NCBI RefSeq assembly: GCF_003837805.1
Contig: NZ_RQIT01000006.1
Location: 186,001-250,000 of the forward strand
Direction: 5' to 3'
Length of the DNA stretch: 64,000 bases
DNA from: Bradyrhizobium sp. RP6
Lineage (GTDB): Bacteria > Pseudomonadota > Alphaproteobacteria > Rhizobiales > Xanthobacteraceae
Positions 46,393 to 57,825 of this stretch are shown piece after piece. Position numbers and translations under genes: made by a program. Below the pieces are notes generated by a model. That model did no database searches, was not told where the DNA came from, and was given only the letters and a program-made list of their open reading frames with translations. Numbering within the stretch: the stretch's first letter is position 1; every line of letters starts with the position of its first letter.

Positions 46393-47193
46393 ATGGAAGA
46401 TAAAGGTCGCGAATCCGACCATCTGATGCTGATCACGCCGGAGCGGGTATTTTATGCCGGGCTGCTCGGTCGGCCCCGCAAGCGGACCCCCGGCTGCTGC
46501 CATGTCTATGTGGCGGTGAAGGGCAGCCTGCATCTGACGATCGACGATGCTCATACGTCGGACGAGTTGATCGTGACCCTGCCGAACCAGCGGCACACCA
46601 TTGCCAGCGACTACCGCACCGTGATCAGCGTGACGCTGGAGCCGGAAAGCATGCCGGATGGCGCGATCGAGGCGTTGGCCGAGCGGCTCCGGGGGCCGGA
46701 CAAGGCCGCCTATGCGCGCAAGATCCTGGCCGCCTACACGCTGCTGCGCCAGCGCCGCTACGGCGACATCACCACTGCCGAGTTCGACGAGATGTGCTTT
46801 GGCGAGGCGCTGCCACGTCGTGTGCTCGACCCGCGCGTGATGCGTGCCGTCGCCCGCATCGGGCGTTTCTCCGGCGAGCCGGTGACGGCGGATACGTGTG
46901 CGGCGGAAGCGGGCCTCTCGGCATCGCGCTTCCTGCATCTGTTCAAGGAGGAGACCGGCATCTCCTTCCGCTCCTTCCGCGCCTGGAAGCGCGCGCGGCA
47001 TCTGCTGCACTTCGCCAACCAGGACCTCAACCTCGCCCATCTCGCGCAGGACATCGGCTATCCCGACTCGACCCATTTCAGCCATTCGATCCGCCGCTTC
47101 TACGGCTTGAAGCCGCGCGCGATCTTCGTCGGCTCGCGCGACCTCGCGATCTATCGCAGCACCGAGACGGTGCGGCTGGCCGAGGCTTCGTAA
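46393..47193 (+). CDS. AraC-family transcriptional regulator
   Basis: The 266-residue protein has a cupin-like N-terminal half (about 10-120) and an AraC-type DNA-binding domain (about 160-250), with A-E-A-G-L-S-A-S-R-F-L-H-L-F-K and the second helix-turn-helix D-I-G-Y-P-D-S-T-H-F-S. A strong GAGGAGG ribosome site precedes the ATG. By position it probably controls the surrounding acyl-CoA catabolic genes. Confidence 0.92.
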   Translation: MEDKGRESDHLMLITPERVFYAGLLGRPRKRTPGCCHVYVAVKGSLHLTIDDAHTSDELIVTLPNQRHTIASDYRTVISVTLEPESMPDGAIEALAERLRGPDKAAYARKILAAYTLLRQRRYGDITTAEFDEMCFGEALPRRVLDPRVMRAVARIGRFSGEPVTADTCAAEAGLSASRFLHLFKEETGISFRSFRAWKRARHLLHFANQDLNLAHLAQDIGYPDSTHFSHSIRRFYGLKPRAIFVGSRDLAIYRSTETVRLAEAS

Positions 47194-47322
47194 GGTGGGT
47201 TACGCCATCGGCCAACTCACCCTATAAGCGCTCGCTTTTGCAGCTTCTCCGCGCAAGAAGAAGCATGTCGCGCGTCACATGATCGCAAGCGTTGAATTCT
47301 CAACCTGCGAGACATTACGGGC

Positions 47323-48189
47323 ATGACCGACAAGGCCGTCATCACCTGCGCGCTGAACGGCGTGCTCACCGACCCGAAGCAGCACAACGTGCCGGTGACG
47401 CCCGAGCAGATGGCGCGCGAGGCCAAGGCTGCGTTCGACGCCGGCGCGTCCATCATGCATATCCATCTGCGCCAGCAGGCGCCGAACAAGGGGCATCTGC
47501 CGTCCTGGGAGGTCGCTGTCAGCAAGGAGATCCAGCAGGCGATCCGCGAAGCGTGCCCTGGCGTGATCATCAACCACACCTCGGGCGTGTCAGGGCCGAA
47601 CTACTCAGGCGCGCTCGACTGCATCCGCGAGACCAGGCCGGAGATCGCCGCCTGCAACGCCGGCTCGCTGAACTACCTGAAAGTAAAGGCCGACAACACC
47701 TGGGCCTGGCCGCCGATGATGTTCGACAATGCCGTCGAGAAGGTGAAGGACTATCTCGACGTCATGAACGCGGTCGGCACCATCCCCGAGTTCGAGTGCT
47801 TCGATGTCGGTATCGTCCGCTGCGTCGGCATGTATCGCCAGGTCGGCATGTACAACGGCCCGCTCGAGTATAATTTCGTGATGGGTGTCGCCTCCGGCAT
47901 GCCTGCTGATCCCGAGCTGCTGCCGATCCTGATCAAGCTCAAGCGCCCCGAGGCGAACTGGCAGGTCACCGCGATCGGCCGCGAGGAGATCTGGCCGCTG
48001 CACCAGCGCTGCGCGGAGCTCGGCGGTCATCTCCGCACGGGGCTGGAGGACACCTTCTATCTCGCCGACGGCACGAAGGTGACCTCGAACGGCCAGCTGA
48101 TCGAGGCCGTCGCCGCCTGCGCAAGGCGAGCAGGCCGCGAGATCGCAAGCCCGGCTGAGGCGCGGAAGACCTTTGGGACGAATCGGTAA
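47323..48189 (+). CDS. Beta-keto acid cleavage enzyme (BKACE, DUF849)
   Basis: The 288-residue TIM-barrel protein has the zinc-binding H-I-H pair (His46 and His48) in M-H-I-H-L-R and the family G-L-E-D-T-F near the C-terminus. BKACE enzymes condense acetyl-CoA with a beta-keto acid, giving acetoacetate and a new acyl-CoA. The substrate side chain cannot be deduced. It sits between the AraC regulator and the acyl-CoA carboxylase, supporting one catabolic locus. Confidence 0.93.
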   Translation: MTDKAVITCALNGVLTDPKQHNVPVTPEQMAREAKAAFDAGASIMHIHLRQQAPNKGHLPSWEVAVSKEIQQAIREACPGVIINHTSGVSGPNYSGALDCIRETRPEIAACNAGSLNYLKVKADNTWAWPPMMFDNAVEKVKDYLDVMNAVGTIPEFECFDVGIVRCVGMYRQVGMYNGPLEYNFVMGVASGMPADPELLPILIKLKRPEANWQVTAIGREEIWPLHQRCAELGGHLRTGLEDTFYLADGTKVTSNGQLIEAVAACARRAGREIASPAEARKTFGTNR

Positions 48190-48203
48190 AGTATCGCCTC
48201 ACC

Positions 48204-48287
48204 CGTCATTGCGAGCGAAGCGAAGCAATCCAGAGTCTCCGCGGAAGCAGTCTGGATTGCTTCGTCGCTTCGCTCCTCGCAATGACG
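48204..48287. repeat. Dispersed palindrome, copy three
   Basis: The arms 48204-48234 and 48251-48287 are complementary apart from a small insertion in the right arm. It belongs to the family of 15702-15783 and lies 14 bases before the carboxylase beta-subunit start. Confidence 0.8.
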
Positions 48288-48301
48288 AGCAGGATCAAGT
48301 C

Positions 48302-49918
48302 ATGTCCATCCTCGAAAACACCATCTCCTCCGGCGGCGCCGCCTACCACGCCAACCGCGACGGCATGCTCGCGCTGATCGATCGCATGCGCGCGCTGGAA
48401 GAGCGCACACGGGCGGCGTCGGCCGCGGCCAAGGATCGCTTCCACAAGCGCGGACAATTGCTGCCGCGCGAACGCGTCGCCCTGGTGCTCGATCCCGGCG
48501 CGCCCTTCATCGAGCTGTCCACCCTCGCGGGCTACATGTTCGACGTGCCGGATTCGAACAAGAGCGTGCCCGGCGGCGGCGTCATTGCCGGCATCGGCTT
48601 CGTCTCGGGCATTCGCTGCATGGTCAGCGCCAGTGATTCCGGCATCGACGCCGGCGCGCTGCAACCTTACGGTCTCGACAAGACGCTGCGGGTGCAGGAG
48701 CTCGCGCTGGAGAACAAGCTGCCTTACGTGCAGCTCGTCGAAAGCGCCGGTGCCAATTTGCTGCGCTACCGTGTCGAGGATTTTGTCCGCGGCGGCAACA
48801 TCTTTCGCAACCTGGCGCGCCTTTCCGCGGCCGGCCTGCCGGTCGTCACCGTCACGCACGGCTCGTCCACCGCCGGCGGCGCCTATCAGACCGGTCTCTC
48901 CGATTACATCGTCATGGTCCGCGGCCGCACCCGTGCGTTCCTCGCCGGACCGCCGCTGCTGAAGGCCGCAACCGGCGAGATCGCGACCGAGGAAGAGCTC
49001 GGTGGCGCCGAGATGCATACGCAGATCTCCGGCCTCGGCGATTACCTGGCCGAAGACGATCGCGACGCGCTGCGCATCGCGCGCGAGATCATGGCGGCGC
49101 TGGAATGGGAGCGGCCGGGCAGGGCGACGCCAGAATTCAAGCCGCCGCGCTACGACCAGGACGAGCTGCTCGGCATCATGCCGATGGACCACAAGCGCCC
49201 CGTGGACATGAAGCAGGTGATCGCGCGCATCGTCGATAATTCCGACTTCACCGAGATGGCGCCGAATTACGGGCCCGCCACGGTGTGCGGCCATGCCCGC
49301 ATCGAAGGGCAGGCCATCGGCATCATCACCAACAATGGCCCGCTCGATCCCGCCGGCGCCAACAAGGCGACGCATTTCATCCAGGCCTGCTGTCAGACCC
49401 GCACACCGCTGCTCTACCTGAACAACACCACCGGCTATATGGTCGGCAAGGCCTACGAAGAGGCCGGCATGATAAAGCACGGCTCCAAGATGATTCAGGC
49501 AGTCACCTCGGCGACGGTGCCGCAGATCACCATCTATTGCGGTGCTTCCTTCGGGGCCGGCAATTACGGCATGTGTGGGCGCGGCTTCCATCCGCGCTTC
49601 TGCTTCTCGTGGCCGAATGCCAAGACGGCCGTGATGGGCGGCGAGCAGGCGGCCGAAACCATGGCGATCGTGACCGAAGCCGCCGCGGCGCGCCGCGGCA
49701 AGCCGATCGAGAGGGACAAGCTGGACGCCATGAAGGCGCAGATCGTCGGTGTGTTCGACGGCCAGATGGACGTGTTCTCCACCAGCGCACGCGTGCTCGA
49801 CGACGGCGTGATCGACCCGCGCGACACCCGTGCGGTGCTGTCTGAAGTGCTCGCGATCTGCCGCGAGGGTGACGCACGGAATCCTCAGCGCATGCAGTTC
49901 TCGGTGGCCCGCCCATGA
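48302..49918 (+). CDS. Acyl-CoA carboxylase, carboxyltransferase (beta) subunit
   Basis: The 538-residue subunit transfers CO2 from carboxybiotin to an acyl-CoA. It has the double crotonase-like carboxyltransferase architecture with the G-S-S-T-A-G-G-A-Y block near 183-191 and the C-terminal M-G-G-E-Q-A-A block near 445-451, as in methylcrotonyl-, geranyl- and propionyl-CoA carboxylases. The ATG at 48302 follows the repeat; the longer frame would encode that repeat. Its stop overlaps the biotin-subunit start by 4 bases (ATGA). Confidence 0.94.
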   Translation: MSILENTISSGGAAYHANRDGMLALIDRMRALEERTRAASAAAKDRFHKRGQLLPRERVALVLDPGAPFIELSTLAGYMFDVPDSNKSVPGGGVIAGIGFVSGIRCMVSASDSGIDAGALQPYGLDKTLRVQELALENKLPYVQLVESAGANLLRYRVEDFVRGGNIFRNLARLSAAGLPVVTVTHGSSTAGGAYQTGLSDYIVMVRGRTRAFLAGPPLLKAATGEIATEEELGGAEMHTQISGLGDYLAEDDRDALRIAREIMAALEWERPGRATPEFKPPRYDQDELLGIMPMDHKRPVDMKQVIARIVDNSDFTEMAPNYGPATVCGHARIEGQAIGIITNNGPLDPAGANKATHFIQACCQTRTPLLYLNNTTGYMVGKAYEEAGMIKHGSKMIQAVTSATVPQITIYCGASFGAGNYGMCGRGFHPRFCFSWPNAKTAVMGGEQAAETMAIVTEAAAARRGKPIERDKLDAMKAQIVGVFDGQMDVFSTSARVLDDGVIDPRDTRAVLSEVLAICREGDARNPQRMQFSVARP

Positions 49919-51888
49919 GGAACGGATCAGTGCAGCACCGGCCGTTCTTCAGGGTTCTGGTGGCCAATCGCGGCGAGATCGCACTGCGGGTGATGCGCAG
50001 CGCGCGCAAGCTGGGCCTCGGCGTTGTCGCGGTCTATTCGGACGTCGATCGCGATGCGCTCCATGTGAAGCACGCCGATCAGGCCGTGCGGATCGGCGAA
50101 GCGCTTCCGGCGCAATCCTATCTCAGCATTCCCGCGATCATCGGAGCCGCGAAAGCGAGCGGCGCGGATGCCGTGCATCCCGGCTACGGCTTCCTTGCCG
50201 AGAACGAGGAGTTCGCGCGCGCCTGCAAGGAGGTCGGTCTCGTCTTCATCGGCCCGTCGCCGCAGGCGATCGAGGCGATGGGCAACAAGGCCGGTGCCAA
50301 GGAGATCATGAAGAAGGCCGGCGTCCCCATCGTGCCCGGCTATCAGGGCGCAGACCAGGGCGACGAGGTGATGCTCGCGGAAGCCAGGAAAATCGGGTTT
50401 CCCGTGATGATCAAGGCGGTCGCCGGTGGCGGCGGGCGCGGCATGCGGTTCGTTGCCGATGCCGCCTCGTTTCCCGATGCGCTGCGCAGTGCGCGTTCCG
50501 AGGCGAAGGCCGCGTTCGGCGACCCGACCGTCATCCTCGAGCGTGCGATTCAGAACCCCCGCCATATCGAGATCCAGGTGTTCGGCGACAGCCACGGCAA
50601 CGCCATCCATCTCGGCGAGCGCGACTGCTCGGTGCAGCGGCGGCACCAGAAGCTGATCGAGGAGGCGCCGTCGCCCGCAGTCACGCCCGAGCTGCGCGCG
50701 AGGATGGGAGAGGTCGCGGTCGCCGCGGTAAAGGCGCTGCGCTACGAAGGGGCGGGGACGCTGGAGTTCCTGCTCGACGAACGTGGCGAGTTCTACTTCA
50801 TGGAGATGAACACGCGTCTCCAGGTGGAGCATCCCGTGACCGAGGCGGTCACCGGACTCGATCTCGTCGAGTTGCAGCTGCGCGTCGCGCGCGGCGAGCC
50901 GTTGCCGGTGAGGCAGCAGGACATCCGCTTCGAGGGTCATGCCATCGAGGTGCGGCTTTGCTCCGAGGATGCCGCGCAGGATTTCATGCCGCAGTCTGGC
51001 CGCATGGCGCGCTGGCAGGTGCCAGACGGCATCCGCGTCGAGCACGCGCTGCAGTCGGGCTCCGAAATCCCACCGTTCTACGATTCCATGATCGCCAAGA
51101 TCATCAGCCATGGTGCGAGTCGCGAGGAGGCGAGGGGGCGGCTGATCGTCGGCCTGGAGCAGCTCACGGCGCTTGGCGTGACCACGAACCAGGCGTTCCT
51201 GATGTCGTGCCTGCGCCATCCCGAGTTTGCCGGGGGCGAGGCGACGACGGCGTTCATTGGTGCACATCGCGACGAGCTGATAGCGCCCTCCGCGAACGCC
51301 GCATTCGACGCTGCGCTGGCCGGGCTCCTGCTCTACGTCACAAATCCGCGCGCGCCTGCCTGGCAAAGTGGCCGCAGTCTGTCCGCAACGTTCCCGCTTC
51401 CAGCGAAACTCGAGATCGCCGGCCACATCCACGAGCTCGAAGTCACGCGCGAGCGCGATGGCAGCTACGCCGTCGCCATCGGCGGCCGTCGGGACAGGTT
51501 CGAGATCGTGCAGCTCGATGCCGATGCCATCCGTTTTCGCCATGACGGCGTGATGGACAGCGCAAAATTCCTGCGCGATGGCGACCGGCTCTACCTCCAG
51601 CATCGCGGCATCCCGCTTGCGGTCATCGATCTCACGCTGGCCGCACCCAAGGCTGCAGCGGGCAATGGCGGCGACGGCAAGGTCCGCGCCGCCATGAATG
51701 GCCGCGTTGTCGCCGTCCTGGTCGAGCCGGGCGATCGCGTCACCGCGGGCCAACCGGTGCTGACGCTGGAAGCGATGAAGATGGAGCACGTCCACAAGGC
51801 CGGCCGCGACGGCATCATCGCGGCGATCGACGTCACCGAAGGCGAGCAGGTGACCACCGGAAGGATCGTGGCGGAGATCGAGGCGTAG
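49915..51888 (+). CDS. Acyl-CoA carboxylase, biotin carboxylase/carrier (alpha) subunit
   Basis: The 657-residue subunit combines a biotin carboxylase with ATP-grasp fold (N-terminal V-A-N-R-G-E-I-A-L-R, G-G-G-G-R-G-M loop near 172-178) and a C-terminal biotin carrier domain with the biotinylated Lys622 in E-A-M-K-M-E-H. It completes a two-subunit carboxylase with the preceding gene. With AMP-forming ligase, two dehydrogenases and BKACE nearby, it probably serves a branched or otherwise substituted acid pathway, for example leucine/isoprenoid-type degradation. Confidence 0.95.
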   Translation: MRNGSVQHRPFFRVLVANRGEIALRVMRSARKLGLGVVAVYSDVDRDALHVKHADQAVRIGEALPAQSYLSIPAIIGAAKASGADAVHPGYGFLAENEEFARACKEVGLVFIGPSPQAIEAMGNKAGAKEIMKKAGVPIVPGYQGADQGDEVMLAEARKIGFPVMIKAVAGGGGRGMRFVADAASFPDALRSARSEAKAAFGDPTVILERAIQNPRHIEIQVFGDSHGNAIHLGERDCSVQRRHQKLIEEAPSPAVTPELRARMGEVAVAAVKALRYEGAGTLEFLLDERGEFYFMEMNTRLQVEHPVTEAVTGLDLVELQLRVARGEPLPVRQQDIRFEGHAIEVRLCSEDAAQDFMPQSGRMARWQVPDGIRVEHALQSGSEIPPFYDSMIAKIISHGASREEARGRLIVGLEQLTALGVTTNQAFLMSCLRHPEFAGGEATTAFIGAHRDELIAPSANAAFDAALAGLLLYVTNPRAPAWQSGRSLSATFPLPAKLEIAGHIHELEVTRERDGSYAVAIGGRRDRFEIVQLDADAIRFRHDGVMDSAKFLRDGDRLYLQHRGIPLAVIDLTLAAPKAAAGNGGDGKVRAAMNGRVVAVLVEPGDRVTAGQPVLTLEAMKMEHVHKAGRDGIIAAIDVTEGEQVTTGRIVAEIEA

Positions 51889-51967
51889 TCTCCTGTCCTG
51901 GAGGCGCGAGCCGGGACACATGGCTCCGATGCCATCCTGGGTCTTCGCCTTCGCGGGGACACGAGCC

Positions 51968-52950
<983 letters not shown>

Positions 52951-52954
<4 letters not shown>

Positions 52955-53958
52955 GCCACCTCCGCGACTTCTTCCGCGCGCCAGCAGGCCGCGAGATGGC
53001 CGCCGCCCCAGTCAGCCAGCGGCGGATATTCGGCCTCGCAGCGTTTGATGGCGAGCTTGCAGCGCGGCGCGAAGGCGCAGCCCTTGGGCAGCCGCACCAG
53101 CGAGGGCACCGTGCCGGGGATTTCGTTCAGCCGCGCCTGCGCAGGAACACCGGATGCCGGGACGGCTGGGATCGAGGCCATCAGCCCGCGCGTATAGGGA
53201 TGCTTTGGTGACGCGAACAGCGCCTCGACGCTGGCTTCCTCGACCTTTCGCCCCGCATACATCACGATCACGCGCTGCGCGGTCTGTGCGACGACGCCGA
53301 GATCGTGCGTGATCAGCACGAGGCCGGTGCCGAGCTCTTTCTGGAGATCGAGGATCAGCGCCAGGATCTGCGCCTGGATGGTGACGTCGAGCGCGGTGGT
53401 CGGCTCGTCCGCGATCAGCAGTGCCGGCCGGCACGCCAGTGCCATCGCGATCATCGCACGCTGGCGCATACCGCCGGACAGCTGATGCGGATATTCCCGC
53501 GCGCGCCGCGCCGGCTCTGGAATGCGCACCAGCCTCAGCATCTCGACCGCGATATTCTGCGCCTCCTTCGACGTGATGTCCCGGTGCAGCTGCACCGCCT
53601 CGACGATCTGGTCGCCGATCCGCATCACCGGATTGAGCGAGGTCATCGGCTCCTGGAAGATCATGGAGATGCGGTTGCCCCTGACCGCGCGCATCCGCGC
53701 TTCATCCAGCGACAGCAGCTCGGTGCCTTCGAGCGTGACGGAGCCGCCGACGATGCGGCCAGGCGGATCGGGCACGAGCCGCATCAAGGAGAGTGCGGTG
53801 ACGCTCTTGCCGCAGCCGGATTCGCCGACGATCGCCAGCGTCTCGCCGCGCTTCACGCTGAACGAGAGGTCGTCGACGGCCTTGAACAGGCCGGAATTGG
53901 TGAAGAACACCGTCTTCAGGTTCCTCACGTCGAGCACGAGATCGGATTTGTCCGCCAT
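52951..53958 (-). CDS. dppD: Peptide/oligopeptide-type ABC transporter ATPase (DppD/OppD)
   Basis: The 335-residue ATPase has Walker A G-E-S-G-C-G-K-S, the signature L-S-G-G-M-R-Q-R and Walker [13 protein letters not shown], plus the C-terminal G-C-A-F-A-P-R-C segment of the OppD branch. The ATG at 53958 overlaps the stop of the permease gene by one base. It pairs with the DppF-type ATPase that follows. Confidence 0.92.
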
Positions 53959-54851
53959 CAGCCGCGCTGCCTCGGATCCAGGATGTCGCGCAGGGCGTCG
54001 CCGAACAGGTTGGCGCCGAACACGGCGAGGCTGATCGCGATGCCCGGGAAGATCACGAGCCACGGCGCGGTACGGACATATTCGGCGGCCGATTCCGACA
54101 GCATGCGCCCCCATGACGGATAAGGCTCGGGAATGCCGAGGCCCAGGAAGGACAGCGAGGCTTCGGTGAGGATGGTCGAGCCGAGCTGCGCGGTCGCCAG
54201 CACGATCAGCGGCGCCAGCGTGTTCGGCAGCACGTGGCGCAGCGCGATCCGCATCTCGCTCATGCCGATCGATTTGGCGGCTTCCACGAATGGCTGCTCG
54301 CGAAGCGCCAGCGTATTGGCACGGATCACGCGCGCGACCGTCGGGATCAGCGGAATGGCGATGGCGATGATCACATTGGGCAGCGAGGGGCCGAGCGCCG
54401 CCGTCATCACCAGGGCCAGCACCAGCAGCGGCAGCGCCTGGAGAACGTCGGAGACGCGCTGGAATACGAGATCGACCCAGCCGGAGAGATAGCCGGAGGT
54501 GAGACCGACGATCACGCCGATGGTGCCGCCGAGCGCGGTCGAGCCAAGGCCGACCGCAAGCGAGATCCGCGCCCCGTGGATGATGCGGCTGAACACGTCC
54601 CGGCCGAAAGAATCGGTGCCCATCCAGTGTGCCAGGCTCGGGCGGGCGAGCGCGCGGGCGGAATCGACCGTCAGCGGATCATAGCGCGCAATGAAGTCGG
54701 CGAAGGCTGCCGTCAGCACGAACACCGTCATGATGACGAGCCCGGCCGCGCCCAGCACATGCCGTTGCGCCATGTACAGGACGCGCCGCCAGCCACCGGT
54801 CGCATATGCGCCGGCCCGCCTCAGTTCAACGTCGAAGTCGATCGCGGCCAT
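53958..54851 (-). CDS. dppC: Peptide-type ABC transporter permease (DppC)
   Basis: The 297-residue membrane protein has an N-terminal soluble segment, about six helices and the permease EAA-type loop (E-A-A-K-S-I-G-M near 196-203). The ATG at 54851 has a GGAGG ribosome site 5 bases upstream; an in-frame ATG at 54875 is less likely. It should form a channel with the DppB-type permease. Confidence 0.92.
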   Translation of the reverse strand: MAAIDFDVELRRAGAYATGGWRRVLYMAQRHVLGAAGLVIMTVFVLTAAFADFIARYDPLTVDSARALARPSLAHWMGTDSFGRDVFSRIIHGARISLAVGLGSTALGGTIGVIVGLTSGYLSGWVDLVFQRVSDVLQALPLLVLALVMTAALGPSLPNVIIAIAIPLIPTVARVIRANTLALREQPFVEAAKSIGMSEMRIALRHVLPNTLAPLIVLATAQLGSTILTEASLSFLGLGIPEPYPSWGRMLSESAAEYVRTAPWLVIFPGIAISLAVFGANLFGDALRDILDPRQRG

Positions 54852-54872
54852 GTGGGCCTCCGCAGGGAGATG

Positions 54873-54897
54873 CACCTCTCCCCATCGGGAAGAGGTG
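54873..54897 (-). terminator. Hairpin between the dppB and dppC genes
   Basis: An imperfect 11-base stem (54873-54883 against 54887-54897, one mismatch, three-base loop) lies in the 86-base spacer. It may tune relative expression or mRNA stability inside the operon. Confidence 0.4.
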
Positions 54898-54937
54898 GAG
54901 CACCGCTGTCGCGTCTGGTTGTTTCCACCTCATGCGA

Positions 54938-55885
54938 CTAGTCCGTGTACCTGATGCGCGGGTCGAATACCGCGTAGAGCATGTCGACGGTGAAATTCGC
55001 GAACACCACCACGACCGCGATGAACATCACGAGGTTCTGCACGATCGGATAGTCGCGCCAGCGGATCGCCTCGACCAGGAAACGCGCGACGCCGGGAATG
55101 TTGAACACGGTCTCGGTGACGATCAGGCCGCCTATCAGGAACGCCGCCTCGATGCCGATCACGGTGATCACGGGCAGGATCGCGTTCTTCAGCGCGTGAT
55201 GATAGTTCACCGCGGCGTCGGAGGCGCCCTTGGCGCGGGCGGTGCGGATATAGTCCTGCCGCAGCACCTCCAGCATCGAGGAGCGGGTGATGCGCATGGT
55301 CAGTGCGGCGCTGCGGAAACCGACGGCGGCGGCCGGCACGGCGTAGGTTGTGAATGCCTCAAGCCAGGTCTTCGGATTCGGATTGAAGATCGGCATCTGG
55401 CCGAACATCGCCACCGACGCAGTGAGGATCAGAAGGCCGAGCCAGAACGAGGGCAGCGACAATCCGCTGAGGCTGACGACGCGAAGCGCGTAGTCGAGCT
55501 TTGTGCCCTGCTTCACCGCGCTGATGACGCCGAGCGGAATGCCGATCGATGCCGAGAACAAAAGCGCGAGGCCGGCGAGCCGCGCCGTGATCGGTATCCG
55601 CGGCAGGATCTCCTGCAGCGCAGGCTTCTCCGAGACATAGGAGTAGCCGAGATCGCCGCGCAGCAAGCCACCGATCCACTGCAGATATTGCGCAATCAAT
55701 GGCTGGTCGATGCCGAGCTGCTTCTCGAGATCAGCCTTGTCGGCCGGATCGACGTAGCCGGCGGCGGCGAACAGGATATCGACGATGTTGCCGGGGACGA
55801 TGCGCAGCAGGAAGAAGATGACGATCGAGATCCCGAACAGGGTCACGAGCATCAGGAACAGGCGCCGCACCAGATAGGCAAACAT
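54938..55885 (-). CDS. dppB: Peptide-type ABC transporter permease (DppB)
   Basis: The 315-residue membrane protein has the DppB N-terminus (R-R-L-F-L-M-L-V-T-L-F-G-I-S), a long periplasmic loop (about 40-100), about six helices and the EAA-type R-A-K-G-A-S segment near 220. It follows the binding-protein gene by 40 bases and precedes the DppC permease. Confidence 0.92.
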   Translation of the reverse strand: MFAYLVRRLFLMLVTLFGISIVIFFLLRIVPGNIVDILFAAAGYVDPADKADLEKQLGIDQPLIAQYLQWIGGLLRGDLGYSYVSEKPALQEILPRIPITARLAGLALLFSASIGIPLGVISAVKQGTKLDYALRVVSLSGLSLPSFWLGLLILTASVAMFGQMPIFNPNPKTWLEAFTTYAVPAAAVGFRSAALTMRITRSSMLEVLRQDYIRTARAKGASDAAVNYHHALKNAILPVITVIGIEAAFLIGGLIVTETVFNIPGVARFLVEAIRWRDYPIVQNLVMFIAVVVVFANFTVDMLYAVFDPRIRYTD

Positions 55886-55925
55886 GCATCGCCCTCCGCG
55901 AGCCGCTAGTCGTCAGCCTGGCCTG

Positions 55926-57524
55926 CTACTTGTCGAGCCACACATCCTCATAGCGGAAGCCGTTGTAGGAACTGTTCGACATGATCGTGACGCCCTTGAC
56001 ATAGGGCTGCCAGCAGGTGCCGGCCCGTGCATGGAAGATGATCGGGCGGGCGACATCTTCCTGCAGCTTCTTGTCGATATCCCACACCAATGGCTTGCGC
56101 TTGCTGGCGTCGGTCTCCTGCGACTGCACGTCGAACAGCTTCTCGATCTCCTTGTTGCAGTAGTTGGTATAGTTCCGTTCCGAACCGCAGGAATAGTTCT
56201 CGTAGAACGACTGGTCCGGATCGTCGACGGAATTGCCGGTCAGATTGAGGCCGAGCATGTAGTCCTTGCGCGCGACCTTCGGAAACCAGTTGGCGGTTTC
56301 CACGACGTCGAGCTCGCCGTCGATATAGATGGTCTTGAGCTGGTCGATGAGGATCACGGCTGGGTCGCGATACTCCGCGATATTCCGTGTCGAGACCTTC
56401 ACCGCGAGATGCTTGTCCGGGCCATAGCCCGCCTTCTGCATCAGCTTCTTCGCCTGCTCCCGGTTGGCGTTGATGTCCCGGCCATACCCTGGAATGGTCT
56501 CCAGCTTGTCCTTGGGCATGCCCCAGATGCCTTGAGGTGGCGGCAGCATGGTGCCGCCGATGTCGGCCTGGCCTTCGAACAGGATGTCGACGAACGCCTT
56601 GCGGTCGAGTGCAAGCGCCATCGCCCGGCGGATGTCGATATTGTCGAACGGCGGCGAGGTCGAATTGACGATGATGTTGGTCGAGACGTTGGTCGGCTCG
56701 ACGGCGCAGACCGCGTTCGGCGCCTGCGACTTGATGTCCTTCAGGAGCGGGATCGTGATATGCGTCGGAAAGGTCATGTCGAACTTGCCGGCAACGAACG
56801 CCAGGATCGCGGTCGAGCGGTTGGTGATGATGGTGTACTCGATGCCGTCGAGATAGGGCAGGCCCTTCTTCCAGTAGTCCGGATTTCGCGTGAGCTTGAT
56901 CGATTCGTTGGCCTTGAACTCGACGAACTTGAACGGTCCGGTCCCGATCGGATGGGTGCGCATGTCCGCCGGCGAGACGTGACAGGGATAGACCGGCGTG
57001 TAGCCGGAGGCCAGCATCGCCAGCAGGGAGGGCTGCGGCCGCTTCAGATCGAAGGTGACCTCGAACTCGCCATTCGTCGTGACCTCGTTGACCTCGCTGT
57101 ACCAGGCCTTGCGCGGATTCTGCCGCAGCTTCTGCTGCGATTTGCCCATCAGCAGGTCGAAGCTGCACTTGACGTCGGCCGATGTGAACGGCTTGCCGTC
57201 GTGCCATTTCACGCCCTGGCGGAGCTTGAACGTCAGCTTCTTGTTGTCGCTGCTCCAGGACCAGCTTTCGGCCAGCTCAGGCCTGAGAGTATCCGGGCTG
57301 TTCTGCGCGATGTGCTGATCGTAGATGACGAGATTGTTGAACACGCCCATGAACGGCACGTTGACCGAATAGGTCGCGCCCTCGAGAATTGACGCGTTGG
57401 CCGGACTGTCACGGTGGTACATCCGCAGGGTTCCGCCCTGCTTGGGCTCGCCGGCGAGCGTGGCGGTTGAGGCCGTCAGCACAGATAGCGCCGCCATTGC
57501 GGCGAGCGCCCACACGCTCCGCAT
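55926..57524 (-). CDS. dppA: Peptide-type ABC transporter binding protein (DppA)
   Basis: The 532-residue periplasmic protein (solute-binding family 5) has a signal peptide (1-24, ending T-L-A-G) and the N-terminal K-Q-G-G-T-L-R segment; the G-V-K-W-H-D-G-K-P-F-T-S-A-D-V motif lies near 103-117. The ATG at 57524 is preferred because the GGGAGG site lies 6 bases upstream, whereas the ATG two codons earlier would be too close. It starts the operon. Substrate specificity is unknown; the neighbouring acyl-CoA synthetase and dehydrogenase suggest a non-peptide ligand. Confidence 0.93.
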   Translation of the reverse strand: MRSVWALAAMAALSVLTASTATLAGEPKQGGTLRMYHRDSPANASILEGATYSVNVPFMGVFNNLVIYDQHIAQNSPDTLRPELAESWSWSSDNKKLTFKLRQGVKWHDGKPFTSADVKCSFDLLMGKSQQKLRQNPRKAWYSEVNEVTTNGEFEVTFDLKRPQPSLLAMLASGYTPVYPCHVSPADMRTHPIGTGPFKFVEFKANESIKLTRNPDYWKKGLPYLDGIEYTIITNRSTAILAFVAGKFDMTFPTHITIPLLKDIKSQAPNAVCAVEPTNVSTNIIVNSTSPPFDNIDIRRAMALALDRKAFVDILFEGQADIGGTMLPPPQGIWGMPKDKLETIPGYGRDINANREQAKKLMQKAGYGPDKHLAVKVSTRNIAEYRDPAVILIDQLKTIYIDGELDVVETANWFPKVARKDYMLGLNLTGNSVDDPDQSFYENYSCGSERNYTNYCNKEIEKLFDVQSQETDASKRKPLVWDIDKKLQEDVARPIIFHARAGTCWQPYVKGVTIMSNSSYNGFRYEDVWLDK

Positions 57525-57825
57525 GCTCATCCTCCCTGGACCTCGGCCTTTTGCGGCCCGTTTGCCAGACGATAGCACGCAAGCCGACGGAGGCAACCGC
57601 TAACGCCACATGCCGCCTCGACAATTCGGATGACGGAAGGCTGCGGGGCTTACACTTTCACAATGCGAGAGTGCAGGTGCGAACGGTTCCTGCGCGGGTG
57701 TCGGTCTCGGCTGCCGCAACAAGCGCCACCGTGGTCTCGGACAAGCGCGCCTCAAGCGCTTGCGCTTGCCCGGGACGACAGCGGATTTTGTGGCGCTTGC
57801 CGGTGCGCGCTATCCAGCACAGCCC
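57525..57825. other. Intergenic region, promoter of the dpp operon
   Basis: These 301 bases lie upstream of the binding-protein gene and downstream of the acyl-CoA synthetase. They contain a GC-rich repeat remnant (about 57738-57781, with hairpin AAGCGC/GCGCTT elements and CCGGGACGACAGCGG). I found no convincing coding frame or defined promoter motif. Confidence 0.5.
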